Assembly (NCBI GenBank): GCA_004296145.1
Contig: SEBM01000028.1
Coordinates: 1-15,052 of the forward strand
Length of the DNA stretch: 15,052 nt
Origin: Flavobacterium sp.
Lineage (GTDB): Bacteria; Bacteroidota; Bacteroidia; Flavobacteriales; Flavobacteriaceae
Direction: 5' to 3'
The translations under genes were made by a program, and so were the position numbers. Every line of letters begins with the position of its first letter. The stretch's first letter is position 1. This document shows, one piece after another, positions 7,443 through 15,052 of this stretch. The notes below the pieces were generated by a model. The model saw nothing but the letters and a program-made list of their open reading frames with translations, was not told where the DNA came from and did not search any database.

Positions 7443-8084
7443 CTATGCGCGGTATGTATTGGCCATAAAAGCAGGGTTTCGTAAAGCCTGGATATTTGCA
7501 TCTTGTCCTTTTAACGTATTTTGTTTAGTAGGATCCATTGTTAAAACAATTGAACCCACCATTGATACAAATAAAAGTAAAGATCCTAAAATAACTGCAA
7601 CTTTATAATCTCTAAAAAAAACCCCTCCTATTGCTCGTAATTGATCTGTTTCTTGTAATAATTTACTATAATCAACATACAAATTACTTTCGCAAAAAGA
7701 CAATAAGTTTAAATCTTCATTATTTATTGAATAAAGACTTCCGATTTCAATAGCATCTGCGCTAAAAAGCAACAAAAACTCTACTAATACGAAAGGCAAT
7801 ACAATATTTTTATATGAGAATATGTCTCTGAATCTCTCAGAAACATTTATCATTTTTAAGTCTAACATCATTACGATAAAAAGGAAAAGCACTACAATAG
7901 CTCCCACATATACCATTAAAAAAAGTAATGCGAAATATTCTAATTGTAACATAAATAATACAATGCTTCCCAAAATAAACACAACGATTAACATTAAGAT
8001 TGAATGTATAGGGTTCTGTACTCCTATAACTAATGTGCATGCTCCAAAAATTGCTGAAATCAAAAAAGATGTAAAGTAATACAT
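7443..8084 (-). CDS. nad6: NADH dehydrogenase subunit 6
   Basis: Nad6 is a membrane subunit of complex I next to the quinone channel. It has 213 residues (ATG 8082-8084, TAG 7443-7445), within the usual range. Several membrane helices are visible. The third carries the highly conserved 'YVGAIVVLFLF' (59-69), the region of the pi-bulge linked to coupling. A polar loop (about 105-160) is followed by a helix near 'KVAVILGSLLLFVSMVGSIV' and a hydrophilic C-terminus. There is no Trp codon, so the frame is unbroken in any code. It starts 9 bases after tRNA-Met and is one of two genes here that stop with TAG. Confidence 0.97.
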   Translation of the reverse strand: MYYFTSFLISAIFGACTLVIGVQNPIHSILMLIVVFILGSIVLFMLQLEYFALLFLMVYVGAIVVLFLFIVMMLDLKMINVSERFRDIFSYKNIVLPFVLVEFLLLFSADAIEIGSLYSINNEDLNLLSFCESNLYVDYSKLLQETDQLRAIGGVFFRDYKVAVILGSLLLFVSMVGSIVLTMDPTKQNTLKGQDANIQALRNPAFMANTYRA

Positions 8085-8093
8085 TATTCTTGC

Positions 8094-8166
8094 TGACGAG
8101 AGAGGGATTTGAACCCTCGACCAACGGATTATGATTCCGCTGTTATAACCACTAAACTACCTCGTC
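8094..8166 (-). tRNA. trnM(e): tRNA-Met (CAU), probable elongator
   Basis: A 73-base cloverleaf. The acceptor GACGAGG pairs with TCTCGTC and the discriminator is A. The anticodon stem GCGGA/TCCGT holds loop ATCATAA, anticodon CAT. The anticodon arm (GCGGAATCATAATCCG) resembles bacterial elongator tRNA-Met and lacks the G-rich stem of initiators. The elongator role is assigned by resemblance and by elimination among the three CAT tRNAs. Confidence 0.9.
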
Positions 8167-8175
8167 TATAAATTA

Positions 8176-8261
8176 CGAAAAGGATGGGATTCGAACCCAT
8201 GATACCTTGACAGTATGCCAGCTTAGCAAGCCGGTGCCTTAAGCCACTCGGCCACCTTTCC
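8176..8261 (-). tRNA. trnS(gcu): tRNA-Ser (anticodon GCU)
   Basis: An 86-base class II tRNA with a long variable arm. The acceptor GGAAAGG pairs with CCTTTTC and the discriminator is G. The anticodon stem CCGGC/GCTGG holds loop TTGCTAA, anticodon GCT. It starts 11 bases after the nad5 stop codon. Confidence 0.95.
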
Positions 8262-8272
8262 TTTTATCTCCC

Positions 8273-10273
8273 TTATAAGGAAATAAAAAACAAACTGAGA
8301 ATTATGACACATAACAAGCTAATATCAAAAAAAGGTACAGCAACCATTCATCATCCAAAGATAAAAAGGAAGATAGCTATTGCACCTAAAAATAAGAACA
8401 AGAAATGATAAACAAATCCTAAAGAAATTGAAGTAATTTTATTTGTGTATAAATATACTTGTGTTGAAATTCCTTGAGGACCTAAAAATTCTAATAATCC
8501 TCGATCCATATTTTGATATGTTTGTTGATACGCTGTTTTCAATAATGATTGTGAAATATACTCATTATATACTTTATCAAAAAATCATTTTCTATTTAAA
8601 AATGTATATAAAGAACGTCCAATTTTTGTTTTTTTCAACCCAATCAATGTTTCAAATGAAAACAAATAATGAAAAATCGCAAGCCCTGCTCCAGAAAAAC
8701 TGAAAATTAAAGGAATCATTTTTACAGAAGCATCTAGTCATTCAGATTCTAAAGTATACATTTTAGTTGGTAAAGTAAAAAGTGAATTCCCTCAGAAATC
8801 TGACCCCATTCCTACAAACATATCTCTACTCAAGTATCCTATAAAAATACTACCTACAGAAAGTATTACTAAAGGAGCACTCATTGCAAAAGGTGCTTCA
8901 TGAGCATGTTCATAAAAATATTTGTTACCGTTTGCTGGACGTAAAAAAGTTAATGAAAGTAAACGTGTTGAATAATACGCAGTAAAAAATGCAGCCAAAG
9001 TACCTAAAGTATGTACAAAACGACCTTCAACTGTAAAACTACCATAAGCTAATTCTAAAATTAAATCTTTAGAATAAAATCCCGTTAAAAAAGGAAAACC
9101 CATAAGCGCTAAAGATCCGATAACCATTGCAGAATATGTTAAAGGTAAAATTTTAACTAATCCCCCCATTTTACGCATATCTTGTTCATCCCCCATTGCA
9201 TGAATAACAGATCCAGCACCTAAAAAGAGTAATGCTTTAAAAAATGCATGATTTGATAAATGAAATACACTAACACTATAACTTGATAATCCAGCTGCAA
9301 AAACCATGTAACCTAATTGACTACAAGTAGAATATGCAATAACACGTTTCAAATCATTTTGTAACAATCCTGTAGTTGCAGCTAAAAATGCAGTCATTCC
9401 TCCAACTACAGTAATAAAAAAAGAAATATTTGGAGCAAATTCCAATATTGTTGAAACTCTACAAAGTAAAAAAACCCCTGCAGTCACCATGGTAGCTGCA
9501 TGAATCAACGCAGATACAGGTGTTGGTCCTTCCATTGCATCAGGAAGTCATGTATGAAGCCCCAATTGCGCAGATTTCCCAACTGCACCAATAAATAAAA
9601 AGAACCCTATAAAATCTAATAATGAAATTTCAAAACTAAAAAAAGCTAATGTGGTTTCTTTAAAAAAAGGTACTAATGAAAAAACAACTCCATAATCTAA
9701 AGTTTGAAAATAAGAATAAATTGTAAAAATTGCGATAGCAAGCCCAAAATCCCCGATACGATTAACAATCATTGCTTTTAAAGCTGCTTTATTTGCTTGA
9801 ATTCTTCCAAATCAAAAATTAATAAGAAGATATGAGCAAAGCCCTACCCCCTCTCAACCTACAAACATTTGAAGGAAATTATCTCCTGTAACTAAAATTA
9901 ACATGAAAAAAGTAAAGAAAGATAAATAAGCCATAAATCGCGCTAAATGCGGGTCTTCCCCCATATATTCTGTTGAATATAAATGTACTAAACTTGAAAT
10001 AGAAGTTACTACAATTAACATTACACAAGTTAAAGTATCAAATAAGAATCCTCAATGTAAATTATATGTTTCAGTAATAATTCAAGGGTTTAATTCAATT
10101 AAACAAGTTGCTTTTAAAAATGCAACTTCATAAAATGCAAAACATGATATAAGAAAAGTTGTAACGATAAGTGAAGTACTTAAATTTGCTGCACCACGTC
10201 CTCCTAATCAACGTCCAAAAAGTCCAGAAAAAATTGTACTTAAAAGTGGTAAAAGTAATATTAAAAGATACAT
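8273..10273 (-). CDS. nad5: NADH dehydrogenase subunit 5
   Basis: Nad5 is the distal antiporter-like pump of complex I with the long lateral helix. It has 666 residues (ATG 10271-10273, TAA 8273-8275), normal for protist Nad5. The start follows the usual 'MYLLILLLPLLSTIFSGLFG' pattern. Conserved blocks are 'GWEGVGLCSYLLINFWF' with the key glutamate, 'RIGDFGLA', 'LPDAMEGPTPVSALIHAA' (243-260), 'AYSTCSQLGYM', 'HAFFKALLFLGAGSVIHA' and 'GFPFLTGFYSKD'. At least ten Trp residues are TGA, including two adjacent ones (8348-8353) near the C-terminus, so only fragments appear under the standard code. The last 25 residues form one more hydrophobic stretch. A 104-base AT-rich spacer separates the start from the CAU tRNA upstream. 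Confidence 0.98.
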
Positions 10274-10377
10274 TATATTTTTATTACATTAAAGTTTTTG
10301 CACATTATGTTTTTGGTGCTCGTTTAATTACGGACTCTATTAATTATCACATAAATCAACTACCATTTTTGTGATTT

Positions 10378-10450
10378 TAGGCCTAGTAGGACTTGAACCT
10401 ACAACTCCACCGTTATGAGCGGCGTGTTCTAACCATTAAACTATAAGCCC
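10378..10450 (-). tRNA. trnI(cau): tRNA with CAU anticodon, probably tRNA-Ile2 (lysidine-modified)
   Basis: A 73-base cloverleaf. The acceptor GGGCTTA pairs with TAGGCCT (first pair G-T, one T-G) and the discriminator is A. The anticodon stem CGCCG/CGGTG holds loop CTCATAA, anticodon CAT. The body (GGGCTTATAGTTTAATGG and a GTAGG T stem) resembles protist mitochondrial trnI(cau), whose C34 is changed to lysidine to read AUA. The tRNA call is firm; the amino acid rests on resemblance and on two other CAT tRNAs being better Met candidates. Confidence 0.88.
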
Positions 10451-10479
10451 TTTCCCCTAAAAATTTTTAAGGAAACATC

Positions 10480-12615
10480 TTATTTAAAAGATGACTGAGA
10501 ATTTAAAAATAAATTACATTCTCCCATTACTTTTGAATTTTGTGTAATTAAATCTGACATATAAAAATCCATAATTGAAGGTACAAACGGACACAATTTT
10601 ATATTGTATGCATTTTCTTCAAAAGAATAGATATTAAAATCAAATGTTTTTGTTGACTGTTCAATAATACGTTCAACAGGAACTTCATCATACAAACTTC
10701 AAAAATTATTTAAAATAATACTAGTTTCAAAAGAATACGCTTTTAATGCTAACATTACAAATGCTTCAATACTATTAACATTTTTTGGCGCAGTAACACT
10801 TTTATAAAATTTTCGTAAACGTCCTTCAACATTAAATAATAATCCATCTTTTTCATATAAAGATTTTAAAGGTAAAACAACATCAGAAGAAATTTTATTA
10901 GAATTATGTGTTGCAAATGTTACAACATTTGTATAACGAGCTGCAGAAATTCATTTTTTACTTGAAATTTTATGTGGCTGTACAGCAAATAATGTTCCAA
11001 TTTCTTTATCCTTCAAATCAGTATTGTATAACACCGAACGTACTCCAGGTTTAAGTCCCAAATTTGCAAATACCAAACTAGTTGTATTTGAGTGTAAAAT
11101 TCCTAAACGTTCTTTTGTCTTTGTTTTTGCAAAAGTTTTTTTTCCTAATAAACGTATAATATTTTGTAATGCAAATGAATTTTTATTTTTGAAATTATCT
11201 GCCCCTACAAAAATAAAAGTATCTCCTTTAATAGCAAACTTTTGCGTGTTTGACATTTTGTTCAAAATAAATAATATTAAAGAACGTAAACTATTACCTT
11301 CTTGAGTATTTTTCATTTTTAAATCAGAAGCAGCCCCAATTGAAACATATGATAATCCTTTTTGTACTTGATATTTACGTAAATATGTATTAAGGATTGA
11401 TGCTTCAAAACGTGGATTTGTTCCTATTAAAAGTAAACCTTTAATAATACTTAAATCTTCAACAGCATGATTCAACAAATAAAATGAAGGAATGTTATAA
11501 GATAATGTAGATAATGTATTTCCTTCTTGAAAATCTGTACTTCCAAGAATTTTTGAAAATTGTGTTAAGGCATAAATACTTTCAACATCACAATTTGATT
11601 CAATAATAACAGCAGTTTTGAAAGGTTTAATTGTAGAGTTTTCTGATAATGTGATCATATTTTGCATATTTTGAAATAAAAAATCTACAAAAACTTTTGA
11701 TCATGTAGTATCATTTCCTGCACGATTATTTGCGAAAACATTTCTTAAACGTTGTGTTTTCAACCCATCAAAAGCATAACGAGTTTTATCAGAAATTCAA
11801 TTATCAGAATAATATCCATTTTGACGTGGTAAAATACGTACAATATCTTCACGTGAAATATTTTCTGCTTTACCTTTAAGGAAAACAGGAGCGGTAACAT
11901 TTTTTGTTTGTACAGTAATATCTGCACACATTCCATCAAAAAAATCAATAGTATCATTTTTTTGTAACTCTCAACTTCTTGAAGTAAACGCATATGGTTT
12001 TGAAGTTAATGCTCCTACTGGACAAAGGTCTACTAAGTTTCCTGATAATTCTGTTTTAATAAAAGATTGAACATAAGTACCGATTTCAGTATCAGTCCCA
12101 CGCCCAAACGCCCCTAAAACTTCTTGACCAGCAATCTCTGCAGAAAAACGTATACAACGTGTACAATGAATACAACGGGTCATAATAGTTTTTATAATCG
12201 GTCCGCATTCTTTATCTTCAACACTACGTTTAAATTCAAAAAAACGTCCACGATCTGATGCATATTGTAAAGTTTCATCCTGTAAATCACATTCTCCTGC
12301 TTGATCACAAATTGGACAATCTAAAGGATGGTTTATAAGAAGAAACTCTAAAACAGCTTCACGTGCTTTTCTAACTAAAGGTGTGTTTGTGTATATTACC
12401 ATATTTTTTGAAACTGGCATAGCACAAGATACTACAGGCTTAGGAGATTTTTCAACCTCTACTAAGCACATACGGCAGTTCCCCGCCACCGATAATTTTT
12501 CATGGTAACAAAAACGAGGAACTTCAATTGAAGCTTCTTCACAAGCTTGTAAAACAGAAGCATTTGCACGAACTTGAAATAAGCGATTATTTATTGTAAT
12601 AGGAATTAACTGCAT
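10480..12615 (-). CDS. nad11: NADH dehydrogenase subunit 11 (75-kDa/NuoG-type iron-sulfur subunit), full length
   Basis: This is the large iron-sulfur subunit of the complex I peripheral arm. It has 711 residues (ATG 12613-12615, TAA 10480-10482) with five TGA Trp codons. The N-terminal half holds all cluster ligands: Cys36, Cys47, Cys50 and Cys64 for the 2Fe-2S centre; His96, Cys100, Cys103 and Cys109 for the His-Cys3 cluster; and Cys148, Cys151, Cys154 and Cys198 for the next 4Fe-4S cluster. The C-terminal half is the molybdopterin-oxidoreductase-like fold, recognisable by 'KGLLLIGTNPRFEASILN' and 'SSDVVLPLKSLYEKDG' with 'NVEGRLRKF', but otherwise divergent, as expected for a domain that keeps only structure. 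In some algae the mitochondrial gene is reduced to the first half or split; here both halves are in one frame. It starts 12 bases after the nad3 stop. Confidence 0.97.
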
Positions 12616-12627
12616 TCAAAAAAATTA

Positions 12628-13005
12628 TTATTGAGGGTTTAAAGCACCTTTGATCACTTCATATATAAATCCTACAGTAAGTAAGAATAAAAAGCTTAAT
12701 GCTACAAGATACCCAGTTGATCCAACAACTCCAAGAGCTACTCCTCAAGGAAATAAAAAGACAACTTCGATATCAAAAATAATAAATAAAATTGCTACGA
12801 TATAAAAACGTACATCAAATTTATTACGTGCATCTTCAAAAGGTTCAAAACCACATTCGTATGCAGAAGTTTTTTCAGGATCAGGAGTTTGAATTGCCAA
12901 AATAAATGACAATGCTAATACTACTGCTGAAATAACCAACGCTAAAACAATAGAAACCAACAAAGTTGAATAAGTTAAATATTCTACGTTAAGAAAATGT
13001 CTCAT
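12628..13005 (-). CDS. nad3: NADH dehydrogenase subunit 3
   Basis: Nad3 is a small three-helix membrane subunit of complex I near the quinone entry. It has 125 residues (ATG 13003-13005, TAA 12628-12630). The conserved loop 'SAYECGFEPF' (47-56) includes Cys51, the residue that in other organisms reports the active/deactive state. 'FDVRFYIVAILFIIFDIE' (63-80) is the signature second helix. The TGA at 12745-12747 is Trp87 in 'FLFPW', which recovers the third helix and tail. The frame is open further upstream but only through tRNA-Gln, so Met at 13005 is the start, 2 bases after the tRNA end. Confidence 0.97.
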
Positions 13006-13007
13006 CT

Positions 13008-13079
13008 TTGGAGTAAAAGGGTTCGAACCTTTGCATGTCGGTATCAAAAACCGATGCCTTACCACTTGGCTATACTCCA
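13008..13079 (-). tRNA. trnQ: tRNA-Gln (anticodon UUG)
   Basis: A 72-base cloverleaf. The acceptor TGGAGTA pairs perfectly with TACTCCA and the discriminator is A. The anticodon stem TCGGT/ACCGA holds loop TTTTGAT, anticodon TTG. The 5' T:A first pair is typical of tRNA-Gln. Its 3' end is 2 bases from the nad3 start. Confidence 0.96.
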
Positions 13080-13088
13080 TTTAATTTG

Positions 13089-13161
13089 GGCGAATAATGG
13101 GACTTGAACCCATAACATACGGAATCACAACCCGGCACTCTACCATTGAGTTATATCCGCC
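13089..13161 (-). tRNA. trnH: tRNA-His (anticodon GUG)
   Basis: A 73-base cloverleaf including the His-specific extra 5' G (encoded at 13161) opposite discriminator C. The acceptor GCGGATA pairs with TATTCGC. The D stem is ACTC/GAGT. The anticodon loop TTGTGAT gives anticodon GTG. The anticodon stem CCGGG/TCCGT has a C-T mismatch at its outer pair and a G-T at its inner pair. Confidence 0.95.
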
Positions 13162-13169
13162 AATAAAAA

Positions 13170-13253
13170 CAGATAGAATGGGATTCGAACCCATGGTGCT
13201 ATTCGCACGCCAGTTTTCAAGACTGGTACCTTAAACCGCTCGGTCATCTATCT
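13170..13253 (-). tRNA. trnS(uga): tRNA-Ser (anticodon UGA)
   Basis: An 84-base class II tRNA with a long variable arm. The acceptor AGATAGA pairs perfectly with TCTATCT and the discriminator is G. The anticodon stem CCAGT/ACTGG holds loop CTTGAAA, anticodon TGA. It lies 18 bases after the rps13 stop. Confidence 0.96.
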
Positions 13254-13271
13254 TTAAGGATGTTCTTAATT

Positions 13272-13649
13272 TTATGAATCACGGCGTCCACGTAATGCAA
13301 TTCCCATTACAACACGTCTTGCTGTTTTACCATTTGAATGTGTACGTTGTCCACGTACAGGTAAATGGTGTTTATGTCTAGATCCACGAATACTTCCATT
13401 TGTAATATATCGTTGAACATTTCCTTTAACTTCTTCACGAAGATTTCCTTCTAAACGAAATTCTTCTTTAATTTTTTTAGCAATTTCAAATTGTTGTTGA
13501 TCAGTTAAATCTTTTACTGTCAATTTAGGGGCAAATCCAAGCTCTCTACATATTTGCTCTGCAGAATATTTCCCTATACCATACAATATGGTCAAAGCAT
13601 AAGCTACTTTTTTTTCCTTAGGTAATGTAATTCCAAAAATTACAAGCAT
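13272..13649 (-). CDS. rps13: Small-subunit ribosomal protein S13
   Basis: S13 sits in the head of the small subunit and contacts the large subunit and the P-site tRNA. It has 125 residues (ATG 13647-13649, TAA 13272-13274), close to the bacterial length. The N-terminus 'MLVIFGITLPKEKKVAYALT' and 'YGIGKYSAEQICRELG' (23-38) form the usual helix-two-turn-helix region. The basic C-terminal signature 'HLPVRGQRTHSNGKTARR' (95-112) is complete. It is the first gene on the minus strand after the strand switch, only 36 bases from the divergent rpl2. Confidence 0.98.
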   Translation of the reverse strand: MLVIFGITLPKEKKVAYALTILYGIGKYSAEQICRELGFAPKLTVKDLTDQQQFEIAKKIKEEFRLEGNLREEVKGNVQRYITNGSIRGSRHKHHLPVRGQRTHSNGKTARRVVMGIALRGRRDS

Positions 13650-13685
13650 TATAAAATTCTCTTTTAATAGAACTTAAAAGAAAAA
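13650..13685. promoter_or_regulatory. Divergent rps13/rpl2 spacer with 8-bp palindrome
   Basis: The 36 bases between the two divergent start codons contain TCTTTTAA (13660-13667) and TTAAAAGA (13674-13681), a perfect inverted repeat around TAGAAC. Transcription must leave in both directions from, or from beyond, this very short spacer. The palindrome may therefore mark a bidirectional promoter or a processing site. No known mitochondrial promoter consensus was recognised, so the regulatory role is inferred from position only. Confidence 0.4.
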
Positions 13686-14462
13686 ATGCAATTTTCCAAA
13701 TTTAAACCGTCAAAAAAACATTTAATCGGAAAAAAAAAATTTGCGGGTCGAAATAATTTCGGACGTATTACTGTCCGTCATCAAGGAGGTGGAAACAAAA
13801 CCCTTCAACGACATATAGATTGAACTCGTCAAAATGAGAATAGTATTGTAACAAGTTTTGAATATGATCCTAACCGCTCAGCACATTTAGCTAAACTTTA
13901 CCATCCAGAAAATTTAGAAAATCCTTACAGCTATATTTTAGCACCTAAAGGAATAAAAATTTTTGATAAATTAGTAAATACTTCAAGTAAAAGTCGTAAT
14001 CTTTTTTTAAAAGTTGGGGATTCTTCTGTACTTGCTAATTTTGAATTTGGAGATTTTCTTCATAATGTTGAAAATATCCCTGGTAAAGGAGGGCTTTTTG
14101 CACGTTCAGCAGGAAGTTTCTGTCAAGTATTACAACATTCTTCTTCAAAATATTTAAAAATGAGATTACCATCAGGTAGTCAAAGATTAGTACCTTTACA
14201 ATCTAAAGCAACACTTGGAATTGTAGCAGGTGAAAATCATATACATAAAAACTTAGAAAAAGCAGGGCGCAATCGTTGATTAAATAAACGCCCAAGTGTT
14301 CGTGGAGTAGCAATGAATCCTGTTGACCATCCACATGGGGGAGGGCAAGGTAAAACAAAAGGAGGACGTCCTTCTGTAACACCATTCTCACGAATTACAA
14401 AAGGAAAACCTACGAGAAATAAACGCAAACAAAATACGTTAATCTTAAGCAGACGAAAATAA
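13686..14462 (+). CDS. rpl2: Large-subunit ribosomal protein L2
   Basis: L2 is a core large-subunit protein near the peptidyl-transferase centre. It has 258 residues (ATG 13686-13688, TAA 14460-14462), close to the bacterial 273. 'GRNNFGRITVRHQGGGNK' near the N-terminus is the conserved L2 start. The central region includes 'AGSFCQVLQHSSSKYLKMRL' and 'LPSGSQRLVP'. The C-terminal signature 'NPVDHPHGGGQGK' (about 211-223) is intact. Trp residues are TGA, which is why a standard-code reading shows no long frame here. It is the first plus-strand gene and heads an S10-operon-like rpl2-rps19-rps3 block. Confidence 0.97.
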
Positions 14463-14465
14463 TAA

Positions 14466-14726
14466 ATGTCTAGATCTAGTTGAAAACCTTTATATATTCA
14501 TAATGATTTTATTGAACAAAAAAAAGTAAATAAAGAACATGAAGATATTGTTCTTTTTAACCGTGCCACAGTTTTAACTAAACAAATGGTAGGCCTTAAA
14601 TTACAAGTTTATAATGGAATCCGTTTTTTTCCTTTAAATGTTACAAATGACATGTTAGGACACCGCGTAGGAGAATTTGCACCAACACGTAAAAAACCTA
14701 TTCCAAAAAAAAAGAAAAAAAAATAA
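14466..14726 (+). CDS. rps19: Small-subunit ribosomal protein S19
   Basis: S19 sits in the head of the small subunit with S13. It has 86 residues (ATG 14466-14468, TAA 14724-14726). 'MSRSSWKPLYI' matches the family N-terminus, with Trp6 encoded by TGA. 'MVGLKLQVYNGIRFFPLNVT' and 'GHRVGEFAPTRKK' (65-77) are the conserved RNA-binding blocks. The tail is a run of lysines. It follows the rpl2 stop after 3 bases (a second TAA) and touches the rps3 start with no spacer. Confidence 0.97.
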
Positions 14727-15052
14727 ATGGGACAAAAAATTCATCCACATGGTCTTCGTATAGGAATACATAGAAAATGAAATGGAAGCTGATTTGCTTC
14801 AAATACTGAATGAAAAGGTCTTTTTTATCATCAACAACAAGTTGAGAAATTTTTTAAAGCCGTATTTCATTTATACCCTTATACAAAAATTTCGACAACT
14901 AAAAAAGTTCTTTTAGCTGATTTAAAATTGTTCAAATACGGTATGAAAAAACTTTTTATTTTTATTTTTTTCTACAAATTTAGAACTAAACGCCGAAAAC
15001 AATTAACTTTGCGAAAATTCCGCGCAAAATTTATAAAAAATAAAACTTGATT
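14727..15052 (+). CDS. rps3: Small-subunit ribosomal protein S3, C-terminus cut by window edge
   Basis: S3 lies at the mRNA entry channel of the small subunit. The frame is open for 108 codons from ATG 14727-14729 to the window end. The N-terminus 'MGQKIHPHGLRIGIHRKW' is diagnostic for S3. 'WNGSWFASNTEWKGLFYHQQ' follows, with four TGA Trp codons. After about residue 60 the sequence becomes very basic and less typical ('FRTKRRKQLTLRKFRAKF'), which is common in mitochondrial Rps3 proteins with long insertions. The start directly abuts the rps19 TAA. Confidence 0.94.

Noticed and set aside
7837..8124. A 95-codon minus-strand frame overlapping nad6 and tRNA-Met
   Set aside because: It is a shadow in another frame of nad6, and its N-terminus is translated tRNA.
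11760..11993. A 77-codon minus-strand frame within nad11
   Set aside because: The Nad11 frame continues through this region with conserved residues once TGA is read as Trp; this is a shadow frame.
13006..13080. N-terminal extension of nad3
   Set aside because: The extended frame is the translated tRNA-Gln; Nad3 homology begins after Met at 13005.

Overview
The window is a compact, AT-rich piece of a protist mitochondrial genome. Genes run almost end to end, with tRNAs between many protein genes. The content is typical of gene-rich mitochondria: complex I subunits (nad2, nad3, nad5, nad6, nad11), cytochrome b, ATP synthase subunit c, a TatC/MttB-like transporter, and bacterial-type ribosomal proteins (rps3, rps4, rps8, rps13, rps14, rps19, rpl2, rpl6). 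TGA is read as tryptophan throughout (translation table 4): conserved Trp positions in almost every gene are TGA, and a tRNA-Trp with anticodon UCA is present. A standard-code reading breaks most genes into pieces. A mitochondrial mttB, a full-length nad11 and rps14-rps8-rpl6 / rpl2-rps19-rps3 blocks suggest a stramenopile-like protist. That placement is inference, and other nad11-bearing protists are not excluded.

Layout. Everything from 1 to 13649 is on the minus strand. Read from high to low coordinates: rps13, tRNA-Ser(UGA), tRNA-His, tRNA-Gln, nad3, nad11, a CAU tRNA (probably Ile2), nad5, tRNA-Ser(GCU), tRNA-Met(CAU, elongator), nad6, tRNA-Trp(UCA), a continuous cob-nad2 frame, tRNA-Ile(GAU), tRNA-Cys, tRNA-Ala, rps14, rps8, rpl6, rps4, atp9, a 270-base spacer with a possible 5S rRNA, tRNA-fMet(CAU), tRNA-Val and mttB (cut by the left edge). 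At about 13650-13685 the direction switches. rpl2, rps19 and rps3 (cut by the right edge) run on the plus strand, and rps19 ends directly against the rps3 start. No stretch without a gene exceeds 300 bases; the longest is 676-945.

The most unusual finding is that cob and nad2 form one uninterrupted frame of 982 codons (4382-7330) with no TAA or TAG between them. A complete cytochrome b (complex III) continues in frame through a linker of about 46 residues into a complete Nad2 (complex I). Other points of interest are an oversized Rps4 (499 residues) with a long basic insertion, a hydrophilic insertion in Nad2, a candidate 5S rRNA after atp9, three different CAU tRNAs, and an 8-bp palindrome in the short divergent spacer where the coding strand switches.
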